64,000 nucleotides of DNA, taken from contig NZ_NSKB01000002.1 in NCBI RefSeq assembly GCF_002286975.1, positions 62,001 to 126,000 of the forward strand. Reading direction: 5' to 3'. Below are positions 27,328-36,389 of the stretch, piece by piece. Under the pieces are notes generated by a model. The model was not told the DNA's origin, did not search any database, and saw only the letters and a list, made by a program, of their open reading frames with translations. Made by a program: the position numbers and the translations under genes. This DNA is from Halomonas salipaludis (GTDB taxonomy: Bacteria > Pseudomonadota > Gammaproteobacteria > Pseudomonadales > Halomonadaceae). Each line of letters begins with the position of its first letter. Position 1 is the stretch's first letter.

Positions 27328-28518
27328 TCAGAGCGACTGCCCGCAGGCCACCCCCGATGCCCAGGCCCACTGGAAGTTGTAGCCGCCCAGTTCGCCGGTG
27401 ACGTCGAGCACCTCGCCAATGAAGCGCAGCTGCGGCATGTCGTTAACGGCAAAGGTCTTGGATGAGATCGCCCGGGTATCGACGCCGCCCATCGTCACCT
27501 CTGCGGTGCGCCAACCCTCGGTGCCGGCGGGCTTTACCCGCCATCCCGACAGGCGCTGCTGCCAGGCTTCCAATTGAGCGTTGGAGAGTTCGGCCAGGGT
27601 TGGCGACTCGCCATACCACTCGCCAATCGCCGTGGCCAGGCGCCGGGGTAAGTGCTCACTCAGCCAGGTCATCAGCTGGCGGCGCGGTGTCTCGCGCCGC
27701 GCCGCGGCCAGCGCCGGTGCCACGTCGAGGCCCGGCAGCAGGTCGACTTCCAGCTCGTCGCCGGGCTGCCAGTAGCTGGAGATCTGTAGCATCGCCGGCC
27801 CCGACAGGCCACGATGGGTGAACAGCAGCGGCTCGCGGTAGTGCCCATGGCGCTGGCCGTCGCGGCGACAGTGAACGCTCACCTCGCAGGCCACCCCGGC
27901 AAGCTCGTTGGCGCGATCCTTCCACTGTGAGGTCAGGGTAAAGGGCACCAGCGCCGGGCGCGTCTCGGTGACCGTCAGGCCGAACTGGCGGGCGAGATCG
28001 TAGCCGAAGCCGCTAGCGCCCATGGTCGGAATCGACAGGCCACCGCAGGCCACCACGACTGCCCCCACATCGATAGGTCCTTGTGAGGTAAGCAAGCGCA
28101 TACTCTCACCGCAGCGCTCGACCCGCGTAAGCGAGGTCTTGAGCGCCACCTCGACGCCGGCCCACTCACATTCGGTGAGCAGCATGGCGACGATCTGCTT
28201 GGCCGAGTCGGCGCAAAACAGCTGGCCGGGGGCCTTCTCGACGTACTCGATGGCGTGGCGCTCGACCAGCTCGACGAAGTGCTCGGGCCGATAGCGCTTG
28301 AGCGCCGAGATGCAGAAAGGCGGATTGCCCGAAAAGAAGTTCGCTGGCGAGGTCGCCATGTTGGTGAAGTTACAGCGCCCGCCCCCCGACATCAGGATCT
28401 TCTTGCCAGCCTTGTTGGCATGATCGATCACCAGCACCCGCCGCCCGGCGTAGCCGGCGGTAAGGGCACACATCAGGCCGGCGGCACCGGCGCCGATCAC
28501 GGCGACGTCATAGGTCAT
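27328..28518 (-). CDS. YhiN/HI0933-family flavoprotein (FAD-dependent oxidoreductase)
   Basis: A 396-residue protein with the dinucleotide-binding loop VIGAGAAGLMCALTAGYAG near the N-terminus. The family signature HANKAGKKILMSGGGRCNFTN (about residues 33-53) and the C-terminal VTMGGVDTRAISSKTFAVNDMP and DVTGELGGYNFQWAWASG are also present. This is the BaiN/YhiN family of FAD proteins, whose physiological substrate is largely unknown. Convergent with the yqjK-like gene, only 13 bases apart. Confidence 0.93.
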   Translation of the reverse strand: MTYDVAVIGAGAAGLMCALTAGYAGRRVLVIDHANKAGKKILMSGGGRCNFTNMATSPANFFSGNPPFCISALKRYRPEHFVELVERHAIEYVEKAPGQLFCADSAKQIVAMLLTECEWAGVEVALKTSLTRVERCGESMRLLTSQGPIDVGAVVVACGGLSIPTMGASGFGYDLARQFGLTVTETRPALVPFTLTSQWKDRANELAGVACEVSVHCRRDGQRHGHYREPLLFTHRGLSGPAMLQISSYWQPGDELEVDLLPGLDVAPALAAARRETPRRQLMTWLSEHLPRRLATAIGEWYGESPTLAELSNAQLEAWQQRLSGWRVKPAGTEGWRTAEVTMGGVDTRAISSKTFAVNDMPQLRFIGEVLDVTGELGGYNFQWAWASGVACGQSL

Positions 28519-28623
28519 GGGCAGGCGGGCTCCCGTACATGGCCTCTTGGTGAGGCGCGTTGGCTCAGGCGCGGCATTCTAGCAAGCTGAACAGCGGGCG
28601 TCGCCTGCCAGCGCCGAGCGAAC

Positions 28624-28651
28624 TTATACGGCGCAATATATTCTGTATAAC
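28624..28651 (+). promoter_or_regulatory. Candidate sigma-70 promoter for the RND operon
   Basis: TTATAC (28624-28629) and TATAAC (28646-28651) are spaced by 16 bases in an A/T-rich patch about 130 bases before the adaptor start. The two halves TATAC and GTATA also form an inverted repeat that could serve as a repressor site. This is a weak prediction. Confidence 0.3.
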
Positions 28652-28780
28652 TGGCGCATCATTAAGTAAGCTGGGCAAAATGCCTCATTATTGCCACATT
28701 CCCGGCCACAGTGGTAAGTAGCCTAATGACAGGGAGCACAGGAGGTGCGCCTGCCGACTCATCGACCGTGTAGAGACATC

Positions 28781-29875
28781 ATGACCCTTATTCCGATGGC
28801 GCCACGCGCCTGGCTGGCGCTTGCCCTGACGCTCTCCCTGCCCCTTTTCAGCGCTGTCGTCCTATCCGACGAGCGCACCGCGGTGATTGGCGCCCGCGCC
28901 GACCAGCAACGCTGGTCAGATCCCCTCGAAGCCCTCGGCACCCTGCGCGCCGACGAGAGCGTGACGCTCTCCGCCACCGTCACCGAGATCGTCAGCGAGT
29001 TGAACTTCGTCGACGGCGAGCGGGTCGAGGCCGGCCAGCTGCTGGTGGGACTCGATGACAGCGAAGAGCAGGCCCAGCTACGCGCCGCCCAGGCGCTGCG
29101 CGACGAGCGCCGCAACGCCGTCTCCCGCGCCTCGCAGCTGGAGTCGCGCAATCTCGGCTCACGGGCCGACGTCGAGGACAGCCAGGCGCGTCTGCGCCAA
29201 GTCGAGGCCGAAATCGAAGCCATCGAGGCACGCCTGTCCAGCCATCGCATTCGCGCCCCCTTCGACGGCGTGGTGGGCTTTCGCAATATCAGCAGCGGCG
29301 CGCTGGTCACGCCGGGCATGGAACTGGTGACCCTCGACAAGCTGGATGTGGTCAAACTCGACTTCAGCGTGCCCGAGGTATACCTGTCGATGCTGCGCCC
29401 GGGGCTCAACCTCAGCGCCCACAGCGTGGCCTTTCCCGACCAGCGCTTCATGGGCGAGGTCGCCAGCATCGGCGCCCGGGTCGACCCGGTCACCCGCAGC
29501 GTCCAGGTACGCGCCGAGTTCGACAACGCCGAGCTGATCCTGCGTCCCGGCATGCTGATGGAGGTGGTACTGCAGCGCAGCCCGCGGGATGCCGTGGTGG
29601 TCGCCGAGAGCGTGTTGGTCCCCAGTGGCGAGCGACAGTACGTGATGCTCATCGATGAGAGCGACGACAACCGCATCAGCCGCCATGAGATCGTGATCGG
29701 CGAGCGCCGCACCGGCCAGGTGGAAGTGCTCGAGGGGCTCGAACCCGGCGATCTGGTGGTCGGCCACGGCGTGCAGCGCGTCCGCGACGGCGACCGCGTC
29801 AGACTGCTGGGCATCGCCGACGACGAGCACTCGATCCGCGAGATCCTCGAGCAACATCGCGGGGATGATGCCTGA
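28781..29875 (+). CDS. RND efflux periplasmic adaptor (membrane fusion protein)
   Basis: A 364-residue protein with an N-terminal signal/anchor (PRAWLALALTLSLPLFSAVVLS). The lipoyl halves read VTEIVSELNFVDGERVEAGQLLVGLDD and SHRIRAPFDGVVGFRNISSGALV, around an alpha-helical hairpin (about residues 95-150). Beta-barrel and membrane-proximal domains follow. It belongs to the AcrA/MexA-like HlyD class. Its stop overlaps the permease start (ATGA-type). No outer-membrane factor gene is adjacent, so the system probably recruits a TolC encoded elsewhere. Confidence 0.93.
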   Translation: MTLIPMAPRAWLALALTLSLPLFSAVVLSDERTAVIGARADQQRWSDPLEALGTLRADESVTLSATVTEIVSELNFVDGERVEAGQLLVGLDDSEEQAQLRAAQALRDERRNAVSRASQLESRNLGSRADVEDSQARLRQVEAEIEAIEARLSSHRIRAPFDGVVGFRNISSGALVTPGMELVTLDKLDVVKLDFSVPEVYLSMLRPGLNLSAHSVAFPDQRFMGEVASIGARVDPVTRSVQVRAEFDNAELILRPGMLMEVVLQRSPRDAVVVAESVLVPSGERQYVMLIDESDDNRISRHEIVIGERRTGQVEVLEGLEPGDLVVGHGVQRVRDGDRVRLLGIADDEHSIREILEQHRGDDA

Positions 29876-32800
29876 TGCGCCTCTCGGATGTCTCGGTTCA
29901 ACGCCCGGTTCTGGCCACGGTCCTCGCCCTGCTGATCGTGGCCTTCGGATTCCTAGCCCTCGAACGCCTGCCGCTGCAGGAGTATCCCTCCATCGACCCG
30001 CCGGTGGTCAGCATCGATACCCGCTATCCCGGGGCCTCGGCCAGCGTGGTCGAGACCCGCATCACCCAGGTGCTCGAGGATCGCATCGCCGGGGTCGAAG
30101 GCATCCAGCTGATCACCTCCTCCAGCGAGGATGGCCGCTCGCGGATCAATATCGAGTTCGGCCTGGAAATGGACATCGATGCCGCCGCCAACGACATCCG
30201 CGACCGCATCTCCGGCGCCCTGCGCAACCTGCCCGACGAGGCCGACCCGCCCGAGGTGCAGAAGGCCGACAGCAGCGAGGACGTGATCCTGTGGCTGAGC
30301 CTCTCTGGCGAGGACTACAGCATTCCCGAACTGACCGACTACGCCAACCGCTACCTGGTCGACCGCTTCTCGGTGCAGCCCGGCGTGGCCCGGGTGCGGG
30401 TCGGCGGCGGCCGCGACTACGCCATGCGCGTGTGGCTCGACCGCAACGCCCTGGCGGCGCGCGACCTCACCGCCGGCGACGTCGAGAATGCGCTGCGCGC
30501 CGAGAACGTCGAGCTGCCGGCGGGCTCCATCGAGTCCGACGAGCGCCAGTTCGTGGTGCGGCTGCCGCGCAGCTTCGCCACGCCGGACAACTTCCGCGCC
30601 CTGGCGCTGTCGCGCAGCGACGACTATATCGTGCGGCTAGGCGACGTGGCGCGCATCGAGATCGGCTCGGTGGAGGATCGCTCGGTATTCCGCGCCAACG
30701 GCGTGCCGCTGGTCGGGCTGGGCATGATCAAGCAGTCCACCGCCAACGTGCTGGAAGTCTCGCAGGGCGTCACTGCCGAGATGCAGCGCCTGCAGGACAC
30801 CCTACCCGAGGGCATGGAGCTGAGCATGAACTTCGACTCCTCGGTGTTCGTTTCCGGCGCCATCCAGCAGGTGGTGATCACTCTGTTCATCGCCATGGGC
30901 CTGGTGGTGGTGGTGATCTTCATGTTCCTGGGCAACCTGCGCACTACCCTGGTGCCGGCGGTGACCGTGCCCATCGCGCTGATCGGCGCCTTTATCGCAC
31001 TGGCCGCGCTGGGCTTCTCGATCAACCTGCTGACCCTGCTGGCGCTGGTGCTGGCCATCGGCCTGATCGTCGACGACGCCATCGTGGTGCTCGAGAACAT
31101 CAACCGCCGCATGCAGGCCTACGGCGAAACGCCGCTGGTGGCGGCCTTCCGCGGCACCCGCCAGATCGCCTTCGCGGTGATCGCCACCACCCTGGTGCTG
31201 ATCGCCGTGTTCGTGCCGCTAAGCATGCTGCAGGGTGATATCGGCCGGCTGTTCTCGGAGTTCGCCCTGACCCTGGCGGCCGCGGTGGCCATCTCCAGCC
31301 TGCTGGCGCTGACCCTGACGCCGATGATGGCCTCGAAGATTCTCAGCCCCAACATGCACGAAGGCCGCCTGGCCCACGCCGTGCAGACGCTGCTCGAGTT
31401 CAGCCAGCGGCTGTATCGGCGCATGCTGCTCACGGTACTCAAGCTGCGCCTGCTGGTACTGGCGCTATTCATCGCCCTGGTGGCGGGCACCGGCTGGCTT
31501 GCCAGCGTCCTGCCCAACGAGTACACCCCCCAAGAGGACCGCGGCAACTTCATCATCCTGGTCAACGGCCCCGAGGGTGCGACCTTCGACTACATCATGG
31601 ACTATATGGACGAGATCGAGAGCCGCCTGGAGCCGATGGTCGAGTCGGGTGAGTTGGAGCGGGTGGTGATCCGCGCGCCACGCGGCTTCGGCAATATCGA
31701 GAACTTCAACAACGGCTTCGTGATCGTCAACATGGCCGACTGGGGCAGCCGCCGCAGCGCCTGGGAGATCATGGACGAGGTGCGCGCCAAGCTGCGCGAC
31801 CTGCCCGGGGTGACCGCTTCACCGGTGATGCGCCAGGGCTTTGGCCAGCGCATCCAGAAACCGGTGCAGTTCGTGCTCGGCGGCGGCACCTATGAGGAGC
31901 TGGCTGAATGGCGCGATATGATGTTCGAGCATATCCGTGAGCACAACCCCCGCCTCACCGCGCTGGACAGCAACTACCAGGAGACCCAACCGCAGCTGCG
32001 CGTGGATATCGACTACGAGCGCGCCGCCTCGCTCGGCGTCACCGTGACCGAGATCGGCCGCACCCTGGAGACGCTGCTTGGCGGGCGCAACGTGACCCGC
32101 TACGTTGATGATGGCGAGGAGTATGACGTGATCCTCGAGGGTGATCGTAGCGCCCAGCGCAGCGCTCGCGCGCTGGACAACATCCAGGTACGCTCGCAGC
32201 GCTCCGGCGAGTTGATCCCGCTGGCCAGCCTGGTAACACTGACCGACTTCGCCGGCCCCAGCACCCTGAGCCGCTTCAACCGGGTGCGCTCGATCACCCT
32301 CGAGGCCAACCTGGCGGGCGGCTATCCGCTCGGCGAAGCCCTCGACTACCTGCAGCAGACCGCCGACGAGATCCTGCCCGCCGAGGCGCAGACCGACGTC
32401 GACGGCCCCTCGCGAGACTTCCAGGAGGCCAGCGGCGCCACCACCTTCCTGCTGCTGCTGGGGGCGCTGGTGGTATTCCTGGTGCTGGCCGCCCAGTTCG
32501 AGAGCTTCGTGCACCCCTTCGTGATCATGCTCACCGTACCGCTGGCGATGAGCGGCGCGCTGCTCGGGCTGTTCCTCACCGGCCAATCGCTGAACATCTA
32601 CAGCCAGGTGGGGCTGGTGATGCTGATCGGCCTGGCGGCCAAGAACGGCATCCTGATCGTCGAGTTCGTCAACCAGCTGCGCGACCAGGGCGTGGCCTTC
32701 CAGGAGGCACTGGTCGACGCCGCCGTGACCCGCCTGCGCCCGATCCTGATGACCGCGGTGACCACCATGGCGGGCTCCGTTCCGCTGATCATCGGCAGCG

Positions 32801-32997
32801 GTGCCGGCGCCGAGACGCGCCTGGTGATCGGTACCGTGATCATGTGCGGGGTGGCGGCGGCGACACTGTTCACGCTGTTCGTGGTGCCAGTGGCCTATGA
32901 CCTGCTGGCTCGCAACACCGGCTCGCCGGGGGACGTGCAGCGCCGCCTGCAGCGCGAGATGGACGACCATCACACTGTCGCCGCCGACACGCACTAA
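29875..32997 (+). CDS. RND multidrug efflux transporter, inner-membrane permease
   Basis: A 1040-residue AcrB-type proton antiporter with twelve membrane helices and two large periplasmic loops. It opens with MRLSDVSVQRPVLATVLALLI; the proton-relay pair Asp400/Asp401 lies in GLIVDDAIVVLENIN of TM4. The pseudo-twofold second half includes GLAAKNGILIVEFVNQLRDQG, where Lys faces the relay. Length and motifs fit the HAE1 family. It works with the adaptor gene immediately upstream. Substrates are unknown. Confidence 0.95.
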   Translation: MRLSDVSVQRPVLATVLALLIVAFGFLALERLPLQEYPSIDPPVVSIDTRYPGASASVVETRITQVLEDRIAGVEGIQLITSSSEDGRSRINIEFGLEMDIDAAANDIRDRISGALRNLPDEADPPEVQKADSSEDVILWLSLSGEDYSIPELTDYANRYLVDRFSVQPGVARVRVGGGRDYAMRVWLDRNALAARDLTAGDVENALRAENVELPAGSIESDERQFVVRLPRSFATPDNFRALALSRSDDYIVRLGDVARIEIGSVEDRSVFRANGVPLVGLGMIKQSTANVLEVSQGVTAEMQRLQDTLPEGMELSMNFDSSVFVSGAIQQVVITLFIAMGLVVVVIFMFLGNLRTTLVPAVTVPIALIGAFIALAALGFSINLLTLLALVLAIGLIVDDAIVVLENINRRMQAYGETPLVAAFRGTRQIAFAVIATTLVLIAVFVPLSMLQGDIGRLFSEFALTLAAAVAISSLLALTLTPMMASKILSPNMHEGRLAHAVQTLLEFSQRLYRRMLLTVLKLRLLVLALFIALVAGTGWLASVLPNEYTPQEDRGNFIILVNGPEGATFDYIMDYMDEIESRLEPMVESGELERVVIRAPRGFGNIENFNNGFVIVNMADWGSRRSAWEIMDEVRAKLRDLPGVTASPVMRQGFGQRIQKPVQFVLGGGTYEELAEWRDMMFEHIREHNPRLTALDSNYQETQPQLRVDIDYERAASLGVTVTEIGRTLETLLGGRNVTRYVDDGEEYDVILEGDRSAQRSARALDNIQVRSQRSGELIPLASLVTLTDFAGPSTLSRFNRVRSITLEANLAGGYPLGEALDYLQQTADEILPAEAQTDVDGPSRDFQEASGATTFLLLLGALVVFLVLAAQFESFVHPFVIMLTVPLAMSGALLGLFLTGQSLNIYSQVGLVMLIGLAAKNGILIVEFVNQLRDQGVAFQEALVDAAVTRLRPILMTAVTTMAGSVPLIIGSGAGAETRLVIGTVIMCGVAAATLFTLFVVPVAYDLLARNTGSPGDVQRRLQREMDDHHTVAADTH

Positions 32998-33068
32998 GCA
33001 GACGGCTGCTATGCTGCTGTTGAGCCCCGCCCCAGCATCGCGCGGCGGGTCCAACAGGAGGCCATGAG

Positions 33069-33482
33069 ATGATCGAACTACTTCCGTCAGGCGCCGCCCA
33101 TCTGGTCGCGATGCGCGTCAGCGGCCGCGTCGATGTTGACGACCTGCAAGTCATCATCGACGCCATCGAGGAGGCCAAGCGCCAGCAGCCGCGCATCAGT
33201 TTCTACGCCGAGCTCGACCAGATGCGCTGGATGACCGCCACTGCGTTGCTGCGCGATGTCGGCTATGGGCTGACCCAATTGAGTGAGCTATCGCACTATT
33301 ACCGCGCCGCGGTGGTCAGCGACAAGCGCTGGGTAAGACGTGTGGTGCGACTGGAGGATCGGCTGTTTCGCTCGCTGGAGATGCGTGTCTTCCCCACTCG
33401 GCAGCACGCCACCGCGCTGGAGTGGGCACGCCACCGGCCCGAGGCACCCGAGCCTGCCGCGGCGGGCGCCACGGCAGGCTGA
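33069..33482 (+). CDS. SpoIIAA-like STAS-fold protein
   Basis: A 137-residue soluble protein with features of the SpoIIAA-like family (PF11964): MIELLPSGAAHLVAMRVSGRVDVDDL at the N-terminus, a middle helix with RISFYAELDQMRWMTATALLRD, and VVSDKRWVRRVVRLEDRLF. Such proteins bind lipids or small ligands in some structures, with no firm role. The start follows AGGAGG. A short C-terminal Pro/Ala tail is not conserved in the family. It follows the RND operon by 71 bases. Confidence 0.8.
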   Translation: MIELLPSGAAHLVAMRVSGRVDVDDLQVIIDAIEEAKRQQPRISFYAELDQMRWMTATALLRDVGYGLTQLSELSHYYRAAVVSDKRWVRRVVRLEDRLFRSLEMRVFPTRQHATALEWARHRPEAPEPAAAGATAG

Positions 33483-33501
33483 GTTTGGCCGCCACTGGGG
33501 C

Positions 33502-33927
33502 TCAGCAGTCGCCGAGACGCTCGCCTTGCATGCTGGTATTCATGACCATGTCGCCCATCGGCGTGGTGGTGTCGACCTGCATGTCGCCCTCCATGCGGTC
33601 CGAGAAGTAGCGCATCTCGCCCACCACCATGGCTTCACCGCCCTCGCCCTGGCACGACATGCGGTAGCTCATGCTCTCGCTGCTGGCCTCCTGCTCGAGG
33701 AACTCGCAGCCCTCTTCTTCCTGGATGAACGCCGAGTTGGCCTCGTCGATGGCATCCTGGGTCAGGCACTCGCGGTGGGTATCGGTTTCATCGGGAATCG
33801 GGAAGTCGCCCTCCACGGTCGTGGTGCTGGTGAACTCCCATTCGCCCGGCTCGAGATTGGGGGACTCCGCCAACGCGGCAAGGGGCAGGGCGAGCAGCGC
33901 GGCAGACGCCAGGGCACGTAACAGCAT
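33502..33927 (-). CDS. DUF3617-type periplasmic protein
   Basis: A 141-residue protein with a signal peptide (MLLRALASAALLALPLAALAES). The mature part begins PNLEPGEWEFTSTTTVEG, the usual opening of DUF3617 proteins, and has the conserved Cys pairs (ECLTQ, GCEFLEQ, MSCQGEGG, LGDC). The start at 33927 follows CGGAGG. Function is unknown. It is convergent with the STAS-like gene. Confidence 0.8.
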   Translation of the reverse strand: MLLRALASAALLALPLAALAESPNLEPGEWEFTSTTTVEGDFPIPDETDTHRECLTQDAIDEANSAFIQEEEGCEFLEQEASSESMSYRMSCQGEGGEAMVVGEMRYFSDRMEGDMQVDTTTPMGDMVMNTSMQGERLGDC

Positions 33928-34019
33928 GGGACAACCTCCGAAACAGTGAGTGACGCCTTGCAACAGGCGCGGTGTCCCGACAGCTTAGCCCAGGCGTGGC
34001 GTCATGCAAAAGCGCCCCA

Positions 34020-34189
34020 CCACACAAGTAGGGCCCAACCTTGGTGGCCGGGCCCTTCTCAGCGTTGCACTCCTTGCTGCCTCCATGGGCGTCCTGCCCA
34101 TACTTCCCTGTGCTGGTGCGCCTCCCTGGCGCTTGTCTTCCTTGGCTGAGCGACTCCTTGCTCAACGGTCACCACCTTCGCATGCTCAG
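34020..34189 (-). ncRNA. Candidate CsrA/RsmA-sequestering small RNA
   Basis: No protein frame fits here, but the minus strand holds seven GGA motifs in about 110 bases, four of them in hairpin loops: TGAGC-loop AAGGAGTC-GCTCA (34147-34164), GCGCC-AGGGA-GGCGC (34118-34132), ATGGGC-AGGAC-GCCCAT (34085-34101) and GCA-AGGAG-TGC (34067-34077). Loops of the form AnGGA are the known CsrA/RsmA-binding signal, and tandem arrays of them define CsrB, RsmY and RsmZ. A very stable 11-bp hairpin with G-U pairs (34030-34056) could end the RNA, though its U tract is weak. A sigma-70-like promoter lies just upstream. The ends are estimates. Another structured RNA family (for example RtT-like repeats) is possible. 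Confidence 0.55.
34030..34056 (-). terminator. Stable hairpin at the 3' end of the candidate sRNA
   Basis: AGGGCCCGGCC and GGTTGGGCCCT pair over 11 positions (two G-U) around loop ACCAA, followed on the minus strand by UACUUGUGUGG, which is only moderately U-rich. Confidence 0.5.
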
Positions 34190-34195
34190 CGCGTC

Positions 34196-34225
34196 ATTAA
34201 GCTAACCCAGGTTAAGGAGTGGCAA
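34196..34225 (-). promoter_or_regulatory. Candidate sigma-70 promoter of the sRNA
   Basis: On the minus strand TTGCCA (-35, five of six to consensus) and CTTAAT (-10, four of six) are separated by 18 bases. They place a start near 34189, just before the GGA-rich region. The remaining sequence up to 34458 shows no gene or clear signal. Confidence 0.4.
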
Positions 34226-34458
34226 AGAAAAAGGCATAGAAAGAGACTGAGTAGCGACCCCCGCGACCAAGGAGGGATCCCATGCACCTATCGACGTCAT
34301 CTCTCACGCGTTCGGCGTATAACTCACCTGCCTGCGCTGTCTCAACTGCAACGTCTATGACGAAGTTCGGCTCTCGGGTATCGCCGCGGGGCTCAAGCCT
34401 ACTGGCTGATGCCGTTACCACTCTACGGTCAACCCTACACCATGCGCTAGCTTCCGGT

Positions 34459-34707
34459 TCATTCGAGACGCGACCAGTCACGTCCGCCATTGCCGCTGAT
34501 CAATAACTGTCCCTGCTCATCGGCCACCACCAAACGCTGGGGGGCGTTCGGATCCACCGCCAGGTGCAGCAAGTAGCGCTCACCCCAGCCTCGCTTTACG
34601 ACGTCCCACTCGCGGTTTGCTTCCTCGACTCCCAGCAAGCCGCCCCCTACCATGAAGACATAAAGCTCCCCCTGGCCGGCCACGGTATCGCAGGTGCCGA
34701 GGCAGCC
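34459..34707 (-). pseudogene. C-terminal remnant of a BNR-repeat (F510_1955-like glycosylhydrolase-type) protein
   Basis: A short frame directly after the multicopper oxidase stop ends with APQRLVVADEQGQLLISGNGGRDWSRLE. This is the style of the last BNR/beta-propeller blade (S-x-D-G-G-x-x-W) of the F510_1955 family, which is often encoded next to copper oxidase genes. The rest of the propeller (normally about 300 residues) is absent, and no signal peptide remains. The sequence keeps good codon use, so the loss looks recent. It could instead be a misplaced short gene, but its own start context is poor. Confidence 0.6.
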
Positions 34708-36318
34708 TCAGTTCACGCGGATCGTCGCCATCATGCCCAGTTCCTCGTGCTCGATGATGTGGCAATGGAACAGCCAGTCGCCGGGCTCGCGGAACACCAT
34801 GCGCAACTTCATGCGCTGGTAGGGCACCAGGTTGATGGTGTCCTTCCAGGCCAGCCAGGGCGCCTCGCGCCACTCGCCATCGGCATCGCGGGTGGCGATC
34901 ACCTGGAAGTGGGTGCCGTGGACATGGAAGGGGTGGTCCATGTGGGAGTTGTTGAAGACCTCCCACTCCTCCACCTCGCCGACCTGGCCCTCGAAGAGGA
35001 TCTCGTCCATGGCGAAGGCGCGACCGTTGATCAGGAAGTCCACCTCGGGGCGGGCATCACCGCCCTGGCTGGCCCCGTGGTCCGCATGACCGGCGCCTGG
35101 GTCATGGGAGCCATGGCGGCTGCCGCTGCCGCCGCCTTCGTGGGCGGCATGGGGGGCGTCGTGTTCCATTCCGTGATCGTTATGGTCCGGCATGACCTCG
35201 GTGAGCTCCACCTGGCGATACACGTCCGGTTCGCCCAGGGGCGCTACGCGCCCCAGTCGCTCGGGTAGTGATATGGCAGGGAAGACACCGGCGTTAAGAG
35301 TATGGATCGACAGTAGCGGTGCGACCTGATCCAGATGAGGCGGCCGAGCGCCCATCCAGCCGCGCTCATAGGGGTGGCTTGCCAGCAGGAAGCGTCCATC
35401 GGCCCGCTCACTGACCCGTACCAGCAGGTCGGCGCGCTCGCCCGGGGTGAGCAGCAGCTCCTCTAGCGGCTGCGGCCGCTCGATCAACCCTCCATCGGTG
35501 CCGATCAAGGTCAGCTCGTGCTGCTCCAAGCGCAATCGCAAATATCGGCCAGCGCAGGCGTTGACCAGCCGTAGCCGCAGGGTCGTGCCAGGCGCAACAT
35601 CCAGGCGCGGTTCGCGCTGTCCGTTGACCAACAGTAGCTCACCCTCGCGTCCGTTCATCCAGTCCTCGGCGGTATGCGCTGCCACCTCACCCTCCACATC
35701 GAGACGCAGGTCGCTGACCATCAGCAGGTGCTCTTCCACCTCCGCCGGCAACACGTCCTGAGCGGGCCTTACCAGCAATGCTCCCGCCAACCCGTGGGCG
35801 ATTTGCCGGGCGGTGCCATGGTGTGGGTGAGGATGGAACCAGTGCAGGCCGGCGCTGCCCTCGGGGAGGGTGTAGCGGTACTGGCGGGACTCGCCTGGCA
35901 CCACGGCGTCCCATGGGGCGCCATCCTGGGCCTGCGGCACCGGCACGCCATGCCAGTGCACGGTGGTCTCATGCGACAGTTCATTGGACAGGGTGATATC
36001 CAGTTCATCGCCTTCCCGCACTTCTATCAGCGGCAGCACCTTGCCGTTATAGAGCCACAGCCTGGCCTCCAACTCGTCGTGCAATGGCACTGCATGAGCA
36101 GCCGGGGTCAAGGTACTTTGAAAATGGCCGGCAGCATCGCTCAGGTTGACGATGCGCGGCAGCGGCTGCAGCGCTAGCCCACCCTCCGGCAAGGCGGCAA
36201 GCACCGCGGGTGTAGCCGAATGGGGATATTGACGAGACAGGGCAAAGCCCATGCCGCCCGTTGTGGATAGCACCAGGGCCCCTAGCGCCGAATAGCCCAA
36301 AAATTCGCGACGATTCAT
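34708..36318 (-). CDS. Multicopper oxidase, Tat-exported (CopA/CueO-like)
   Basis: A 536-residue protein opening with the twin-arginine motif MNRREFLGYSALGALVLSTTGG, so it is exported folded to the periplasm. Three cupredoxin domains carry the copper ligands: HWHGVPVPQ, WFHPHPHH, HPFHVHGTHF and HCHIIEHEELGM, which together form the type 1 and trinuclear sites. A His/Gly/Asp-rich insert (about residues 385-425: HGMEHDAPHAAHEGGG, GSRHGSHDPGAGHADHGAS) probably binds extra copper. It oxidises Cu(I) or phenolic substrates and protects against copper. It heads a minus-strand unit; the remnant BNR gene follows it. Confidence 0.93.
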   Translation of the reverse strand: MNRREFLGYSALGALVLSTTGGMGFALSRQYPHSATPAVLAALPEGGLALQPLPRIVNLSDAAGHFQSTLTPAAHAVPLHDELEARLWLYNGKVLPLIEVREGDELDITLSNELSHETTVHWHGVPVPQAQDGAPWDAVVPGESRQYRYTLPEGSAGLHWFHPHPHHGTARQIAHGLAGALLVRPAQDVLPAEVEEHLLMVSDLRLDVEGEVAAHTAEDWMNGREGELLLVNGQREPRLDVAPGTTLRLRLVNACAGRYLRLRLEQHELTLIGTDGGLIERPQPLEELLLTPGERADLLVRVSERADGRFLLASHPYERGWMGARPPHLDQVAPLLSIHTLNAGVFPAISLPERLGRVAPLGEPDVYRQVELTEVMPDHNDHGMEHDAPHAAHEGGGSGSRHGSHDPGAGHADHGASQGGDARPEVDFLINGRAFAMDEILFEGQVGEVEEWEVFNNSHMDHPFHVHGTHFQVIATRDADGEWREAPWLAWKDTINLVPYQRMKLRMVFREPGDWLFHCHIIEHEELGMMATIRVN

Positions 36319-36389
36319 TAAGTTGTCCTCATAACATGAACACTCTCACCGTGGATCGATCATCACGGTGCCATGGGGGGGTAAGAGGC

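Noticed and set aside
34282-34506. Small plus-strand frame after the candidate sRNA promoter
   Set aside because: Ser/Thr-rich composition, no ribosome-binding site, and it overlaps the remnant BNR frame.
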